This document shows, in pieces, positions 1 through 14,100 of a DNA stretch of 64,000 nt (within the stretch, counting starts at the first letter, position 1; every line of letters begins with the position of its first letter). The notes beneath the pieces were generated by a model, which was not told the DNA's origin, ran no database searches, and worked only from the letters and a program-made list of their open reading frames with translations. The position numbers and the translations under genes were made by a program. This DNA comes from Rhynchosporium graminicola (Eukaryota > Ascomycota > Leotiomycetes > Helotiales > Ploettnerulaceae). The stretch lies in assembly GCA_900074885.1 (NCBI GenBank), contig FJUW01000043.1, forward strand, positions 310,001 through 374,000, written 5' to 3'.

Positions 1-2764
1 CTACTAATCAGGAGGTTACTAAGTAAACTTTCTTTAGCGATATCTCGGAGTTTATCCGGCGAGAGCTAGTTTACTAGTAATCTATATAGATAATAAAACC
101 TCTTTTTCCCCTTAGACCTCTACTAGATTTATAATCTCTAATATACCTTTAAAACTATAAAACCTTATAAGAAAAAATAGAAAGGTATATATCCTTTTGC
201 AAGTATTATTTCACTTTCGCCGGCGTTTCGCTAGTCTTTCTATAGCGTTTTAATTTTTCAGAGCTTTAATTTCTTTCTAGAGTCCTTAGAAGTTTTCTTT
301 TAGCTCCTAAGAATTATAAGTAGAAATAAACTCTTTCTATCTTACTAGGAATTATTCTCTCTCCCTAACTACTCGCCGGTCTAGTAAAGACTTAACCTCC
401 TATAATTCTTCGCTATCGATAAGGTTAGGTTAGATAACCTCCGACGACTCGCCGGGCCTTTACTAGTATAATTCTAATAGTAAGATATAAAAGATATTAT
501 ATAGCTAATTATACTTAGTAAGTAAATCTAATCGATATACTTACTTTCTAATTCTTTCGCTAATCTTAAATAGCCCTAGAAATTAGTAGTCTAGCTTCTT
601 ACTCGATCGAATAGTTTTAATATTCTTTACTAAGAGTAAGACTTATTAATTTACTTTAAATTCAACTAGTCGATAGTTCTTATTATACTACTTCGCCTAG
701 GTTTCTTTAGTTCTTTACTAGCTATTCTCTAGCTCTTAGCGTTTCTTAACTACTTCTTCTGCTCTTTCTTTAGTAATAGGTATCTCCCCTCTTATAGGAT
801 CGTCCTCGATACCCTAGCGACTATCTAGCGTAATTCTATACCTAGCCTTATTTAGACTTATTCTAATAGCCTTATAATATATATTTATATACGCGAACTT
901 CGCTATAGGTAATAGGTCTATCTAATTATCTTAAAGATAGTATATAAAACACTATAGCTATACTTCTATAGCTTAGTTTTATTATTCTGTTTACTTATTA
1001 GTTTATAGGTAAAACGCTATCGAAAGACCTCTTATTATTCGGAGGTAGAAGTATACCTCTTACTAGAACTTAGAAGTGAAAACAGAACCTCTATTAGTAA
1101 TAATAACCGCAGGTAATCTATAGTCCTTAAACTAATAGTCGATAAATAGCTAAGCTAAGCCTAGCGTATTAATTATCTTTAAGTAAGGAATATACTCTAT
1201 ATCTTTAGTATATCTATCGATAATTACTAGTAAACTATCGGAGATTCTTCCTATAGAGCTCCCTTTATAAGGTAGTAGATCTATAATAAAGTCTATAGTT
1301 ATAGACTTAAACGGCTTACTTAGCTAGCTAAGCGCTTATATCTCGCCGGCTATCTGTATTCTTCTTACCTTTATCCTTTAATAAATATTATAACTTTTAA
1401 TATATTCTTTAACGTCTAGCTTTATCTTCTGCTAATAGTAATTTCGCTAGATAAGCTTTAGTATCTTATCTTAACTAAAATAGCTTATAGTTAGATTATT
1501 ATAGTATATCTTTATGATTTCAGTATAGATAGCTTTATCTAGCGGAACGTAAGCCTTTCGCTAGTATCTAAGTAGTCCTTCGCTATCGATACTCTAATCT
1601 ATATCCCCGGTTTTCTATAATCTAGCTAACTTCTTAATAGTAAAGGCGTCCCTTTTCTATAGCTTTATAAGCGTTAAGAGAAGTAAGTTCGACTTAGGGT
1701 TTACTATTTCGATTCTTATAATACTCGCTATAAAGAACTATAGCATAGTATATCTATAGCTATACTAGCTAGCGCCCGGCTTCTCGCTAGCGCCTCTTAA
1801 GAGGGTATCTAGACTTTCAAATAAGTTCTATAAACTATTAAGCTTTATAGGCATATATCGCTAGTTAGGCATAGAGGTCGTATCTATAGCCTCGATCGAT
1901 ACTCCTTTTGAAGAAGTATTATTAGTAAGTTATAGAATCTAAGTTAACTAGTACGATATACTATCGTTCGAACGCCGGTTACTCTCTGTTATATCGCTAG
2001 CTTTACTAGGTACGCAGATTAACTTATCTTTAATTATACTTCGTAGCTTATTTTATAAAGTAAGAAGTATAATATTTTCCTTATCTTTCGCTAGCTTATA
2101 GTTAGGCCTTCTCGATAGTCTATTAGCGGGATTATTTTTCCCTTATCTATAACTTAATATAAAGTTATACTTAGATAGCTCTAGAGCTTATCTAGCTTAT
2201 CGCTAGCTTAATACTATCGTAGTTATAAAGTGACAGAAGTTACTATAGTCTATTAATACCTTAACTAGGGCTATACTACCTTTAAGGTAATACCTCTAGT
2301 ATATAAAACACTTAATAATTATAAGGAGTTCTTAGTTATATACTTTATAATTCAACTTAGTAAGTTCTAGCTTTTTACTAAAGAACGCGATAGAGTACTA
2401 GATAGCCTTTTCTCCTTCTTTCGCTAGCTACTCTCTAAGCTAAGAGAGAATTCCCGCGATAGTAAACCTAGAAGCGTTAGTCTCTAGCTTTCTTAGCTTT
2501 AGTAGATCGAAGTGCATAAGAAAAGGTACTATAATAAACGTATCTTTTAACGCGTTAAAAGCTTCTCTTTCTATAGTACTCTATCTAAAAGCAGGAGTAG
2601 GTTACCCTTTCTTCTTACCTCTTATTAAACTTATTAGAGGTTAGGTAATCGCTAAGAACCTTATGATAAATCGCTAGTAGAAGTTTATAAAACTAATAAA
2701 GACTTATATATCTCTAATACTTTCAAGCTCTAGCTATTCCCTAATAGTATCTATCCGGCTTATA

Positions 2765-2889
2765 TGTAACGGGGTTGAGGTTAAGCTCTCACCAACTACG
2801 CCATCTGGACCAAAAGATCACAATATACTGCGCAAGCAGTATACGCTTAACACCGTACATATACAATCGACTACCACGTGACCATTACA
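2765..2889 (-). repeat. 125-bp TG...CA element, copy 1
   Basis: A 125-bp unit begins TGTAACGG and ends CCATTACA on the plus strand. It is flanked by a perfect 5-bp duplication, ttata, at 2760-2764 and 2890-2894. It interrupts the reverse transcriptase frame of Gypsy A. The reverse complement is nearly identical to 11045-11169. It keeps its CA/TG sites inside a heavily RIPped host. On its minus strand it carries TGGCGTAGTTGG, which resembles a tRNA A box, and a hairpin TATACTGC/GCAGTATA with a 4-base loop. No B box is visible. It could be a solo mini-LTR or a short non-autonomous retroelement. Confidence 0.85.
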
Positions 2890-5384
2890 TTATATCTATT
2901 AAAACGCTAGCTAGAGAGATAATATATCCTAGAAACTCTATACTTTTAGTATTAAAAGAGCACTTTAATAACTTAATAAAGAGGTTTATATACCGAAGTC
3001 TCTCTAGTACTTAGCGAACGTGTTATTTATATTATAATAAGTTAGCAGAATAGATCAGGATATTATTAAGATATATAATATAAGTAATATTAACGAGGCT
3101 CGCTAGCGTATTATTAATAAATACCTGGAAAGTCGCTAGTGCGTTTAATAGTCTAAATAGTATAACTTAATACTTATAATACTTATATCAGGTACGAAAT
3201 ATAGTCTTCTATTTATTACCCTAGCGAATTCGGATATAATAATAAGCGTTTTATAAGTCTAGTTTAGTAAATACTCTAGTATCCCGGAGCTTATCTAGCG
3301 TTTCGCTAATCAATAGCAGAAGGAACTAATCCTTAATTATAATTTTATTTAGAGCCTAGTAATTAATATATAATCGAAAGCTACTATCTTTCTTAGGTAT
3401 AAAAAGAATAAGTATACCTATAGGACTCTTACTCTTCCTTATCTAACCTTTCGCCTCTAATAAGTCGAAGTATTCCCGGAGAACCTCTAGTTCCTTCTCA
3501 GAGAGGTTATAAATTAGAGAATAAGATATTCTTAATCCTAGTTCTAACTCGATAGCGTATTAATAGCCCTCTAATAGAGGTAGCTCGCTTCCTTTCTCCT
3601 TAGAGAACACGTCCTTAAAGTTACTATATATAGAGGGAATAGTAGGCGTATCACCGGTATCTATCTAGCGTATTATACGTAAGTTAAGTATTATAGCGTA
3701 TATAGGAGATTTCTATTCGTTAATAAGAGTCGCAAAAGCTCGAGGTACTATAATATTAAAGCTATTAGAGTCCTTCAAATTATAAAAGAACCTCTATTAC
3801 TTATTCTTAAAGCTTATCTAAGGATCTATATCCTCTAACTATAGCTACCCTAATATCAGGTCTATATCTAGTATATCGATAACTCTTAGCTAAAGAGTAT
3901 CGACTCTAGTCTATCTAATCGAATCGGCTATCTCTACCTAAGCGATTATAGTACTAAAGATAACGCTTTTATTCCGTGAAAATATCTAGAAAGTCCTTAG
4001 TCTTTCGCTAGTAAGTTTAAGCTCGTATTCTTTAGTAACTAGTCTTAATATAAAGTTATCTTCTACTCTACTATTAATAAGGGTAGTTATTAATTTCTAC
4101 TTACCCTAGGATAGAATCTTTATTTAGATTTCTATCTTATTATCCGGTAAACCCGGTCCGGATATAGAAAATACTATAAGTTATAGCTTTCCTTAGCGTT
4201 TATCTTTAGTATCGCTAGTATTTAATTTTAAATAGTTCGAAGAGATATATCTATATTCGTTATAAGAGTAATACTAAACTTTAGAGATATCTTATCTTAT
4301 TAGCTAATCCTTAATAAGTATACTATTTAGATCTTTCCTCCCTTCTTATCTTTATTAGCTCTTATCTTATCGATTATTAGTTCTTTACTAATACTTATAC
4401 GAGTCGTCCTTCTTCGCGTTTAACTCCTTATATTTCTACTCTTTAAGTTCCTTTTATCTTTTATTACTATTAGTACCTCTAGATAGAGTATAAGTCTCTT
4501 AAAGAGTAATAATAGAAATAACTTAGTCTCGGGTCTGAAGTCTATTAGCTTAGCTATTCTCGACGATTTTCTAGCGAATCTCCGGGCGGATCTTATTAAA
4601 TAAGATATCTCGTAATTAGCGCTTAGTAAAAGGTTCGAGTTATTCCTCTTTTTCTTTAAGGTAATTTATAAACTCCCTAATTAGTTAACCTAGCCTTTAG
4701 TAAGCGTTCTCATAAGCCTATAAGTTAGCTACCTTTCGTAAGACAGAAAGTAGCTAGAGATTCGCTAGGAACTCTTTATAACCTTCCTAGGTTATCTTAT
4801 AAAAGGTATCTAAGATATACTTCTTAAACTTTTCCTAAGCGTTCGCCGGTTCCTTATGAAGTAATATTACTACTTATTTAATCTTAATAAGATTAGTTAA
4901 GTACTCTTTAGTATTATAGTCGAAGACTCGGTTATAAGCCTATAAGTACTTAGTAAGCTCTCTTTAGCTCCTGCCCTCGTATTCTAGTAGAATTATATAT
5001 TTACTTTTATCTCAGCGAGGAATTAGCGATTCTTCAGGAGCTACTAATTAACTAGTATCTCTCTCTATACTTAAGGTAAGGTCTTCGGATATATAAGCTT
5101 AGTAGAGTCGTACTCTTATAGTAGCTTCTAGAAAGTATTAAGTAAGGTCTTCGCTGAATATTTATTAGTACTTAATTATAAGGTTATCTAGGATATTATT
5201 CCGTTTCTTTAGCGATTAGAGTTTCTCTTATAGAACTAAAAGGTTATCTACTAGTATATTACTAGGTATTATCTAAGCCTTAATAGAGTCGTCTTAAAGT
5301 ATAAGTCAGGTTAACGTAGTAGAGGATTCTCCGCTTTAAGCTATTATAACTATTTAAGCTAATATTAAGTAAAAGCAATTAGAA

Positions 5385-5566
5385 TATAATAATTACTTAG
5401 TACGCTAAGGTAAATAAGTATAATAGAATAGTAGAATAGTCGCTAGAGTTTCACTAGTAATAATCTAGTTAATACAGAAACTAATTACTAAGGAGAGAAG
5501 GTTCTTCCTTCCTCTCTAATTCTGAAATACGGGAGTGGAAGGCACTAGGCGCACAGACCCATTACA
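5385..5566 (-). repeat. 5' LTR of Gypsy A (182 bp)
   Basis: This 182-bp unit aligns base for base with the solo LTR at 41554-41735, which has the intact ends TGTAAT and ATTACA. Here the first TG has become TA. CA/TG sites in the inner half (5385-5510) are mostly mutated to TA, while the outer end (5525-5566) is unmutated. Confidence 0.9.
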
Positions 5567-6367
5567 GATTTACTAAATTAGTACTATAGCTTTTCATTTT
5601 AATATAAAACGCGAAAGTTCCGTATTATTCTTTATTAGTATCTACGAGATAAACTATATCTTATAAGATTATCTAGATAATAACTCTCCTAAGGATCCCG
5701 ATACCGAATAACTTATAGCTAAAAAGCTACTAGAATAGTATTATACTTTTAAGGAAGCTTTTTCTAAACGGGATTCTAATATTCTTCTGCTATATTACTT
5801 ATATAATTATAAAATTATTCTAAAAGAACTATTACTTAATATATATTCGCCCTTATATTAGTAATCTATAGAGGAACTATAAGTAACTAAGGAGTACCTT
5901 ATAGAGAACTTAGATAAGGGATTTATTAAATCTAGCTAAAGTCCTTTCGTATCACTTATACTATTTATTAAGAAGGCCGATAGAGGCTTACGTTCTATAT
6001 CGACTATCATAAGCTTAATACGATTATTCGAAAGGATTTATACTTAATACCTAGGATTAATAATCTCTTAACTTATATATCTAAAGCTATAGTTTTTACT
6101 AAACTAGATATCTATATAGTATTTAATCATATCTATATAGACTCCGAATCAGAGGAGTATACTACTTTCCGAACTTGCTTCAGATCTTATAAATATAAGG
6201 TATTACCTTTTAAGCTCTATAATAGACCTAGTATATACTAATAATATATAAATAATATTCTGCTAGACTACTTAGTCGATTTCTATATAGCTTACTTAGA
6301 TAATATCCTTATATACTCGGAAACGCTCTAAGAGTATAAAGAATACATTCAATTAGTATTATAGCGC

Positions 6368-6873
6368 TATCACGAACCCGGTAAAGTTCTTAGCACTAAA
6401 ACCGTCTTAGTACCAGAATACTAATAGTACTACTATATAGTATATACTAAACGGGTTTTAGTACCAAAGAGAGAGTTAGTACTATTAGGAGAATAATACT
6501 AACGCGGTTATAGTATAAATCAGCGACTAGTACTATAAGCCTACCTATATTATAATAATAATAATATTATAGTTATAAGTGATCTAGGATTATATAATAG
6601 AGTCTAGCTTAGCGGGAGTCTAGTAAATAGAGTCGGACTCTATATAAGGGACTCCTTAAGTAGAAGACTCCTGATAAAGGAGAAGGTTCTATATAAGACT
6701 AGTACTTCTGCTATTAGATAAGAGCTTCGTACTTAAATTCATATAGTAATTAATACTTACTTATAACGTCTTAATTCTAATTAAGAACTGAACTTCTTCT
6801 TTACTTTACTTTATAGCTAATACTAACTGACGAGCTTATATACTATATACTAGTTAGAACTAGGAATATTATA
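6368..6873 (+). repeat. 5' LTR of Gypsy C1 (506 bp)
   Basis: Aligns along its full length with 15097-15602. The outer (left) end keeps CA sites that are TA in the other LTR, while its inner end is more mutated. Confidence 0.93.
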
Positions 6874-8567
6874 CTTTAAGTACCTCACTTGAAGTATTAT
6901 TAATAAGAACGAAATAGCTACTAAAGAAGGATCTATTATAGGAGAAAGCTCCTAGACTAGTAGGCCGGATAAGGTTAATAAGGTCGATAAGAGTATACCG
7001 CTTCGTATGAACTTACTTAATACTTATTATAAGAACTATAATAAACTAGGATAGTTTATTCTTTAGTACTAAATATACCTCGCTTTTAATAGAGATAAGT
7101 TCGAAGCGGACTCCCTTAAAGTCTTATGGATCGCCTCGTTCCTCTATAATACTATAGCTTACTAGATTAAGCTAGCTTTAAGTGATTATTTAGTTAATTA
7201 ATACTTATCTAGGGCTTATTCTACTATTATAACTAAAAAAAGCCGAGTTATCTTTCGAACTCTTATAAGCTTTACTAATACTATTAAAAGAGTCTTTGGA
7301 GACTCTAATAAGAAAGAGTAAGATAAGAAGCACTTACTCGGAATTCGATAGTAAGGATCTATTTATAAATATACTACTAAGTTCTATTAATATTCTATAT
7401 AGTTAGGTTAGATAGATAGTAGATTAAGGGCCTAATACTATCGAGGCTTTAAGGATTATATTAAGGATAAGCTCTCTAAGGCTAGTAAACTAGATAACTT
7501 AGAGGACCTAATCAGATTATCTACTACTATCGATAAGCGAATCTAGGAATAAGCGAAGGAAAAAGAAAGATATTTTATATTTATTTACCTCTAGAAACCT
7601 TAATTTCTATAATAATATAATAAATATTAGGGAAATTTCTAGTTTTACTTAAGTAATAAATATAATTACTATAATCTAATAGAATTAGATAGAATAAAGA
7701 GAGGATCTAAGGGCTAAGCTAAGAAAGATAAATATTAAGAGAAGGGTCTTTATTATATATATAATAAGCTAAGATACTTCGTATATAATTATTCTTAGAA
7801 GAAGAAATAGAAAAGGAAACTTTAAAATAAACCTAAGAGAGAATTCGGACTAGTAAAAAGGAAGCTAGACTACTAAGAAGCTTCTAGCGTAGAATAGAGT
7901 TCGTAGGACTTTATAACTTATAAATCTAGCGAAAGATTCGAAGAAAACTTAATTAAACTTCTAGATAAAGACTAAGAAAGCTAGAGTATTATAAATAAAA
8001 GAAACTATCTGTATAATAATCTTCTATATAATAATAAGAACTAGACTCTCTGAAATCATAATAATAGAAAAAGAATATAAGCTTATAATAGAACTAAGTC
8101 TAATTTTATAGAGTATTATCGAACTTATAATATACTTAACCTGAGTATAGATTATATTATAGCTTATTGCGATATTACTATTATTATTTTCTAAGTTAAT
8201 ATAAAGGATATTAAGGAATAACTAGATTATTATATAGCTAATCTCGAAGGAGAACTTGAACTAAAGGAATTCGAATAATTAGATTAGTTCCTTCGAATTA
8301 AAGATACTTAAGCTATTATTAAAGAAATAAGAGGGGAATATTATTAATAGAGAAAATAATACTTATTAGAACTAGCTACTTATTAAAGAATAGTACTAGA
8401 TCTGATTTAAGAGTAAGCTAACCTCTATTATTATATATCTTATACTCTAATTACTTACGAACCTAGCCTTAGGACTTAGTTAGATAAAATAATAAGGAGA
8501 ATTATTAAAGAAGTATATAATTACTTTATAATAAAACTATTATACTTAGAGCTTATTATTACTACTA

Positions 8568-11020
8568 GCCGGTTCCCCGACAGTTTGCACTCGCTGGCTC
8601 GCTTACTATCGGGGTTAGCAAATACCGTCGACATGCAAAAGCTATTAATTTTAATGCTTGAAAACGCGTTCTACTACCCAAATTAACTACTTTTAATATT
8701 ACTACTAATATTCAGTTTTTATTAATTCTACCTAAAATACTAATATAATTTATTCTAAGGCTTAAAACTCTATATAATCAATTCCAGCTATAACTCCGTC
8801 TTATTCTTAGTCACTTTCAGAGCTCTCCTTAAACTCTTATATAGGTAGTAACAACTCTATATACCGATCTTCTTCTTATAAAGCTTGACTTAGTATACAA
8901 AATATCTCAACCTCTTTATCTAGGTCTCTATTAAGCTCTAATTCAAACTGTTTTTTAGAAACTCTAAGCGTAGGGTAGCCTTCTTCAGAGGAGAGTACTA
9001 CTTCAGTAGGTATAAGCTGTTTATCTAGCTCTCTTTCTACTTACTAGAGCTCTGAATCAGATAGTACTATCTCTCCTCTCTTCTAAATCTCCTTCAATTA
9101 AAGCTTTCTAGCTCTATTTCTCTTCCGAGCTAGAACTCCTGCTTGCTTTAAAGTCGCCTTATATCTTCTAATTATATTAGAAAGTACTCGGCTAGCTCTC
9201 TTAAAGCCTTCCTTCCTATTAGCTTCGGCTTTAGCTTGAATTTAGAGTCGTAAGTCACTAATTATACCTGAAGAACCTCCATTTCGCTTAATAGATCGAC
9301 GAGAGGTTTTCATTCTTTTAGCGCTATTTTAGAGCTTCTGCTAAAGGATTACGTTATCTGTAGAGGTAATATATGCCTTATGAAGCTATATTATAGCTCC
9401 TTTCATAGAATCTTGGAATATCTCCTTTAACTGGTCGGAAAACTAAGTCGGATCTCTTCTAATAAATAACTCTATTATAATAGTAACCTTATATACTCTC
9501 TCTATAGGCGTAGATAGAAGTAGAGGTAATTCCGGCTCTCTTAAAGTCAAGTTTATAGCCTTCTGCTTTCCAAATGACCTTATACGCTTCAAGCTAGCTT
9601 TATAGCTAAGGGGCTATATACTAGCGTTCTTAAAAGCGTTCTGAATAATATACTATTATATAGTTTTTTGTTATATACTAGTAAGGTCTCTAAAGAGAGA
9701 GGTAATTGAGTAGGTAATATCAAGGTTCCGTAAGGCTGGATTAATAGCTTAGGAATAATAGTGCTTCTAAGGTCGGAAAACACCTATATCTAATAGCTGA
9801 AGAGCGTAAGTAAAGTGACTTGGAAAGTACTATAGCTATATATGATTCTCTTGAAGGAGGACTATAAATAGCTTATAGTAGTGAGATTCGTAGCCGTCTA
9901 GAAGGAGTAGTTTCCATAGCTTATCTGGTCTAGCATGCGAGTGTTTTATCAAATAGTAGGCGTATTCTATAATAATCGAGTTATTAATATACCTAGTAGA
10001 AGAGCAGGTAATTATCTCGTCGCTAGAGAGGGTATCTGATATCCAATTTTCTATAATATACTCTCTAGGGCAAATCATAAAGGCTAGAAGCGTTCTCTTT
10101 CTATCGCTACGTATAGTTTCTATAATAGTAACTATTTTACGGCTTCCTTATATAGGTGTATATAGCATATTTACACTCTTTGGAACAACTACACTCTCTG
10201 CGTACGAGAGGGCCCCTTATATACTAGATTCGTCCATATTTAGTACTCTCTTTCCTTATATGATATTCAGCCTTAATAACTCCTTCTCAAGTGCTCTAAA
10301 CTACTCTATAACCTCTTCTTCTGTATGCGGCTCTACGCGTATAGCCTCTATAGGCTTTATCTTAATCGAATAGAGGTCGGGATAATTACGGAGCTACTTA
10401 TAGTACTAAGTATCAGATGGAGGTAGCTTTAGAGGGTGCTAGGCCTATTGATATAGTTATTAGCAGAAGATTATTCTATTAGTAAGGAGATCATACTGCA
10501 AGTAGATAAGCGATTACTGATTTAACTATCAGATGAGTAGCTCTTATATCTATCTCCTAATGATTATAGTAATATTATATAATTGCCTCCTCCTATAAGG
10601 TAGTAAGGAGCTTATTATAGCTACTATTTCCTGGAAATAGCTCCTTCTTTAAGCTACCTTTAGCCTCTATACGCCTTACTCTTATAAGAGCCTTAGTAAA
10701 AGAATTAACCTTAATATCAAATTGACGCGTTACCTTAGAGGGGCGATCTATAGGATACGCGATAGATTATAATTTGGCATCTCAGAAGGCCTTTTCGTAG
10801 TCCGATTTAGTAGTATGACTTTAGAAGTAATATTTACTACGGAGTACTAGTATTTTAGTCAGAATTGATAAAAACTGAATATTAGTAGTAATATTAAAAG
10901 TAGTTAATTTAGGTAGTAGAACGCGTTTTCAAGTATTAAAATTAATAGCTTTTATATGTCGACGGCATTTGCTAACCCCGATAGTAAGCGAGCCCCGAGC
11001 GAAACTGGAGGTAGACCGGC
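8568..11020 (-). mobile_element. pogo/Fot1-like DNA transposon with long TIRs
   Basis: A 2.45-kb element is bounded by inverted repeats of about 172-175 bp (8568-8742 and 10849-11020) that start GCCGGT at each outer end, with TA on both sides as the probable target duplication. It sits within Gypsy C1 near the gag/protease junction. Minus-strand reading gives a pogo-type DDE_1 transposase fragment. The outer TIR ends (for example 8575-8640) keep CA/TG and are the least RIPped part. Removing the element rejoins the C1 sequence around a single TA. Confidence 0.88.
9580..10815 (-). pseudogene. Decayed pogo/Fot1-family transposase
   Basis: On the minus strand, fragments in order are an N-terminal part at about 10800-10640 (RQFDIKVNSFTKALI, RVRRIEAKGSLKKE), then an open stretch at 10078-9836 that includes LLLLDGYESHYYKLFIVLL. 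This matches the second catalytic Asp block of DDE_1 transposases (usually LLDGHxSH), with His changed to Tyr as RIP would do (CAT/CAC to TAT/TAC). A further open piece lies at 9783-9589. Stops and frame breaks throughout make it non-functional. The family call rests on this motif and the TA target. Confidence 0.75.
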
Positions 11021-11044
11021 TAGTAGAGAGTTCGATTAGTTAAT

Positions 11045-11169
11045 TGTAATAGTCACGTGGTAGTCGATTGTATATGTACGGTGTTAAGCGTATACTGCTT
11101 GCGCAGTATATTGTGATCTTTTGGTCCAGATGGCGTAGTTGGTGAGAGCTTAACCTCAACCCCGTTATA
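11045..11169 (+). repeat. 125-bp TG...CA element, copy 2
   Basis: Same unit as 2765-2889 in the opposite orientation, starting TGTAATAGTCACGTGG and ending CCCCGTTATA (original CA end changed to TA). A perfect 5-bp duplication ttaat lies at 11040-11044 and 11170-11174. It lies 20 bp downstream of the pogo-like element, inside Gypsy C1 just before the protease. The A-box-like TGGCGTAGTTGG is on the plus strand here. Confidence 0.85.
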
Positions 11170-14100
11170 TTAATCTTATTAGTTATAATAGATAATATTA
11201 AGATAAAAGCACTTATCGATTCAGAAGCTATAAGACGCTTTATAAACTTAGCCTTTATTAAAAAATAGAATATTCCTATTACTATTAACTTGAAACTATA
11301 TTACTTTACTTTATTAGATAGAAAGAGCGCTAGATTAGATAGATAAGTCTATAGAAAGATAAAAGGAATAAAGATAGTTATTAATAAATATAAAGAAATA
11401 CTCTACCTTAATATAATACTTACTAGATAATATGATATTATATTAGGAATATTATAGCTATATAACTATAATCTTAGTATAGACTAAGTAACTAAGAAAG
11501 TTATATTTAGTAACTATAAATATAAATATAATTAACTAGCTAGTAAAAGAGAAATTAGCGCTACTTCCTTAATAATAATATTAATATACTCTAGCTAGTT
11601 AAGTTAAGTTCTTAGTTAGATAAAACTTAGGAATTATTTTAGTTAGATAGATAATATTTAGAAGTAGCTACTCGAACTATATAAGAAGTTCTCGAAATTA
11701 TTCGAGGATCCGTAAGATATAAGAGCTCTACTTAAGTATAAACCTTAGGATTATAAGATAAACTTTAAGAATAGATTCAAACTTATTATAAAGAAATTTC
11801 GCTATTATAATTATAATACTATAAGGATACTTAAAGAATATTAGGAGTTAAGTATAAAGAAAATATAGATTCGAAATCTAAGTTATCTTATACTATTAAT
11901 ATACTAATAATTAAGAAAGTAGGAGATCTTAAAGGGAAACCTTATAGAGATTATTAGATAATTAATAATAGAACTATAAGAGATATATACCTCTTACTAA
12001 ATACTTAATACTTATAAGATAAGCTAGCTAGAGTAAAGATATATATTAAGTTAGATTAATATAACGCGTTTAATTTAATTCGAATTAAGAAAGAATATAA
12101 GTAGAAGATTACTTTCGTATTACCCTTAGGGCTATAGGAATATATAGTAATACTATTCGGCTTAATTAATACTCTAGCTATATCTTAAAAGTAGAATAAT
12201 AATATTCTTAAGAACTTTATTAGGAAATTCGCTATATATTACCTAGATAATATCTTAGTATACTCGAAGATTATTAAAGTATACTAGAGTTATATTACTT
12301 AAGTTATAAAAGTATTATATAAAGTAGATTCTAGACTAAAGATATCGAAATTTAAATTCTTAATTAAGTATATTACTTTTCTAAGGTATATTATTTACTT
12401 AAGAGAGATAAGTATTAACCCGGAGAAAATTAAAGCTATAAAGGAATAAGAATCTCTAAAGAATATTAAGGATATATAATTATAATTAAGCTTTATTAAC
12501 TTTTACTAATAGTTTATTAGTAATTATTCTAAGATTACTAAACTACTTACGAGCTTAATGAAGAAGAGTATTCCTTTTATCTAGATCCGCTAGTATAAGG
12601 AAGCTTTTTAGAGAATTAAGAAAGAATTTATAAAGAAACTAATCTTATATAGTTTCGATAAAAAGAAAGAAAGTATAATAGAAATAAACGCTTCAGATAC
12701 TTATATTAATATAGTATACCTATAGCGAGTTAATAAAAGATAACTATACTTAATCGCTTACTTTTTAGAAAAAATATCTCTAGCTAAATAGAATTATAAT
12801 ATTTATAAGAAAGAACTTATAGCGATTATTAAATACTTAAATACTAGAAAATATACTTATAAGGAGCTAAGTTCTTAGTTATTATCTATATTAACTATAT
12901 AAATCTTCGAACCTTTATAATTACTAAGGTCTTAGATAATTATTAATTAGCTTAATAGTCTAAGGAACTTACTTCTTTTAACTTAATTATTTAGTATATA
13001 TAAGGAAAAGATAATACGCGAGTAGATACTCTAAGTAGATTACTAAATTATAAAGATAATAAGGTTTATAATAAGACTACTTTACTTAGATAGCTAGATA
13101 ATAGAGATATAATTACTAATATCTAAGAAGCTATTATAATTAAGTAAGAAATTAAGAGACTTTAGTACGATACCTTAAAAGAGACTTAGAAGAAGGATAA
13201 AATATCCTTAGATAAGACTAAGGAATATATTATAAGAAATATAATTAAGAATAATATTATACGAATTAATAGGAAAATTTAGCTTCTATTAAGCTTAGTA
13301 AAAATATATATTAAAGAATAATATAAGCTTCTCGCGTATAGATACTAAGGGATACGAAGAATATATCTAAGGATTTCAAGAAACTACTAGTCGAAAGGAC
13401 TCTACTAAGTAGTTAAAGAAGTACTAGCTAATTATAATACTTATATTAGAAATAAGTCTTTCTAATATATACTTTATAAGCAGATAATTATAGTACTAAT
13501 ACTACTAATATCTTAGAAATTAATATTATAAGATTTTATAGGGCTATTACCGCTATCGAAGGACTTAGTTATAGAAGTTAACTATAATATAATACTTATT
13601 ACTATAGAAAGACTTACTAAGTATATAATCTTAGTATTAGTTTTATCTACTCTTATAGCTAAATACTTAGTATAAGTATACCTTAAGAAGGTAGTCTCTA
13701 AGTATAAGGTACCTAAAGAAATCATATTCAGATTAAGATAAGTTATTTATATTAAAGTTCTAGAATACTTTAATAGAGTTCCTAGGGACTAAACGAAAAC
13801 TATTAATAGCTTTTTATCTTTAGACTAATAGAGGAAATAAAAGAATAAACTAAGTAATTAAAGTATACTTATACTATTATATTAATTATTAATAAAATAA
13901 TTAGATAGAACTACTATTACTAGTAGAGTTTATATATAATAGCTTAATTATAGAAATAATAAAAGTTATACTATTCTTAGCGAATTATAGTTATGAACCT
14001 ATCGCCTATAAAGAGCTTAACGTTACTATTAAGGATAATAATATAGCTTATATCTAGGTCCGGAATATCTAAGACCTCTATAAGGAACTCGTAAAAGAAC

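Larger units (their letters stand above)
1..5566 (-). mobile_element. Gypsy element A, minus strand, cut by window edge
   Basis: This is a Ty3/Gypsy relic read on the minus strand. The 5' LTR is 5385-5566, a gag region follows, and pol runs leftward. Translating through RIP stops gives reverse transcriptase at about 3510-2895, including LSEKELEVLREYFDLLEAKG and a VFTKLDL motif. After the 125-bp insertion at 2765-2889, RT resumes at about 2760. RNase H lies around 2600-1900, and an integrase core (DFIIDLLPYKGSS, DRYTK) at about 1330-1150. The 3' LTR must lie left of the window. Bases flanking the LTR (5380-5384 and 5567-5571) do not match, as expected for one end of a complete element. It appears to have inserted into Gypsy B. 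Confidence 0.85.

Noticed and set aside
2775..3014. 79-codon plus-strand ORF
   Set aside because: It starts inside the 125-bp element and runs antisense through Gypsy A reverse transcriptase; a chance frame.
11110..11165. tRNA gene suggested by GGTCCAGATGGCGTAGTTGG
   Set aside because: There is an A-box-like segment but no B box, no T-arm and no matching acceptor stem, and it lies at the end of a TG...CA element.
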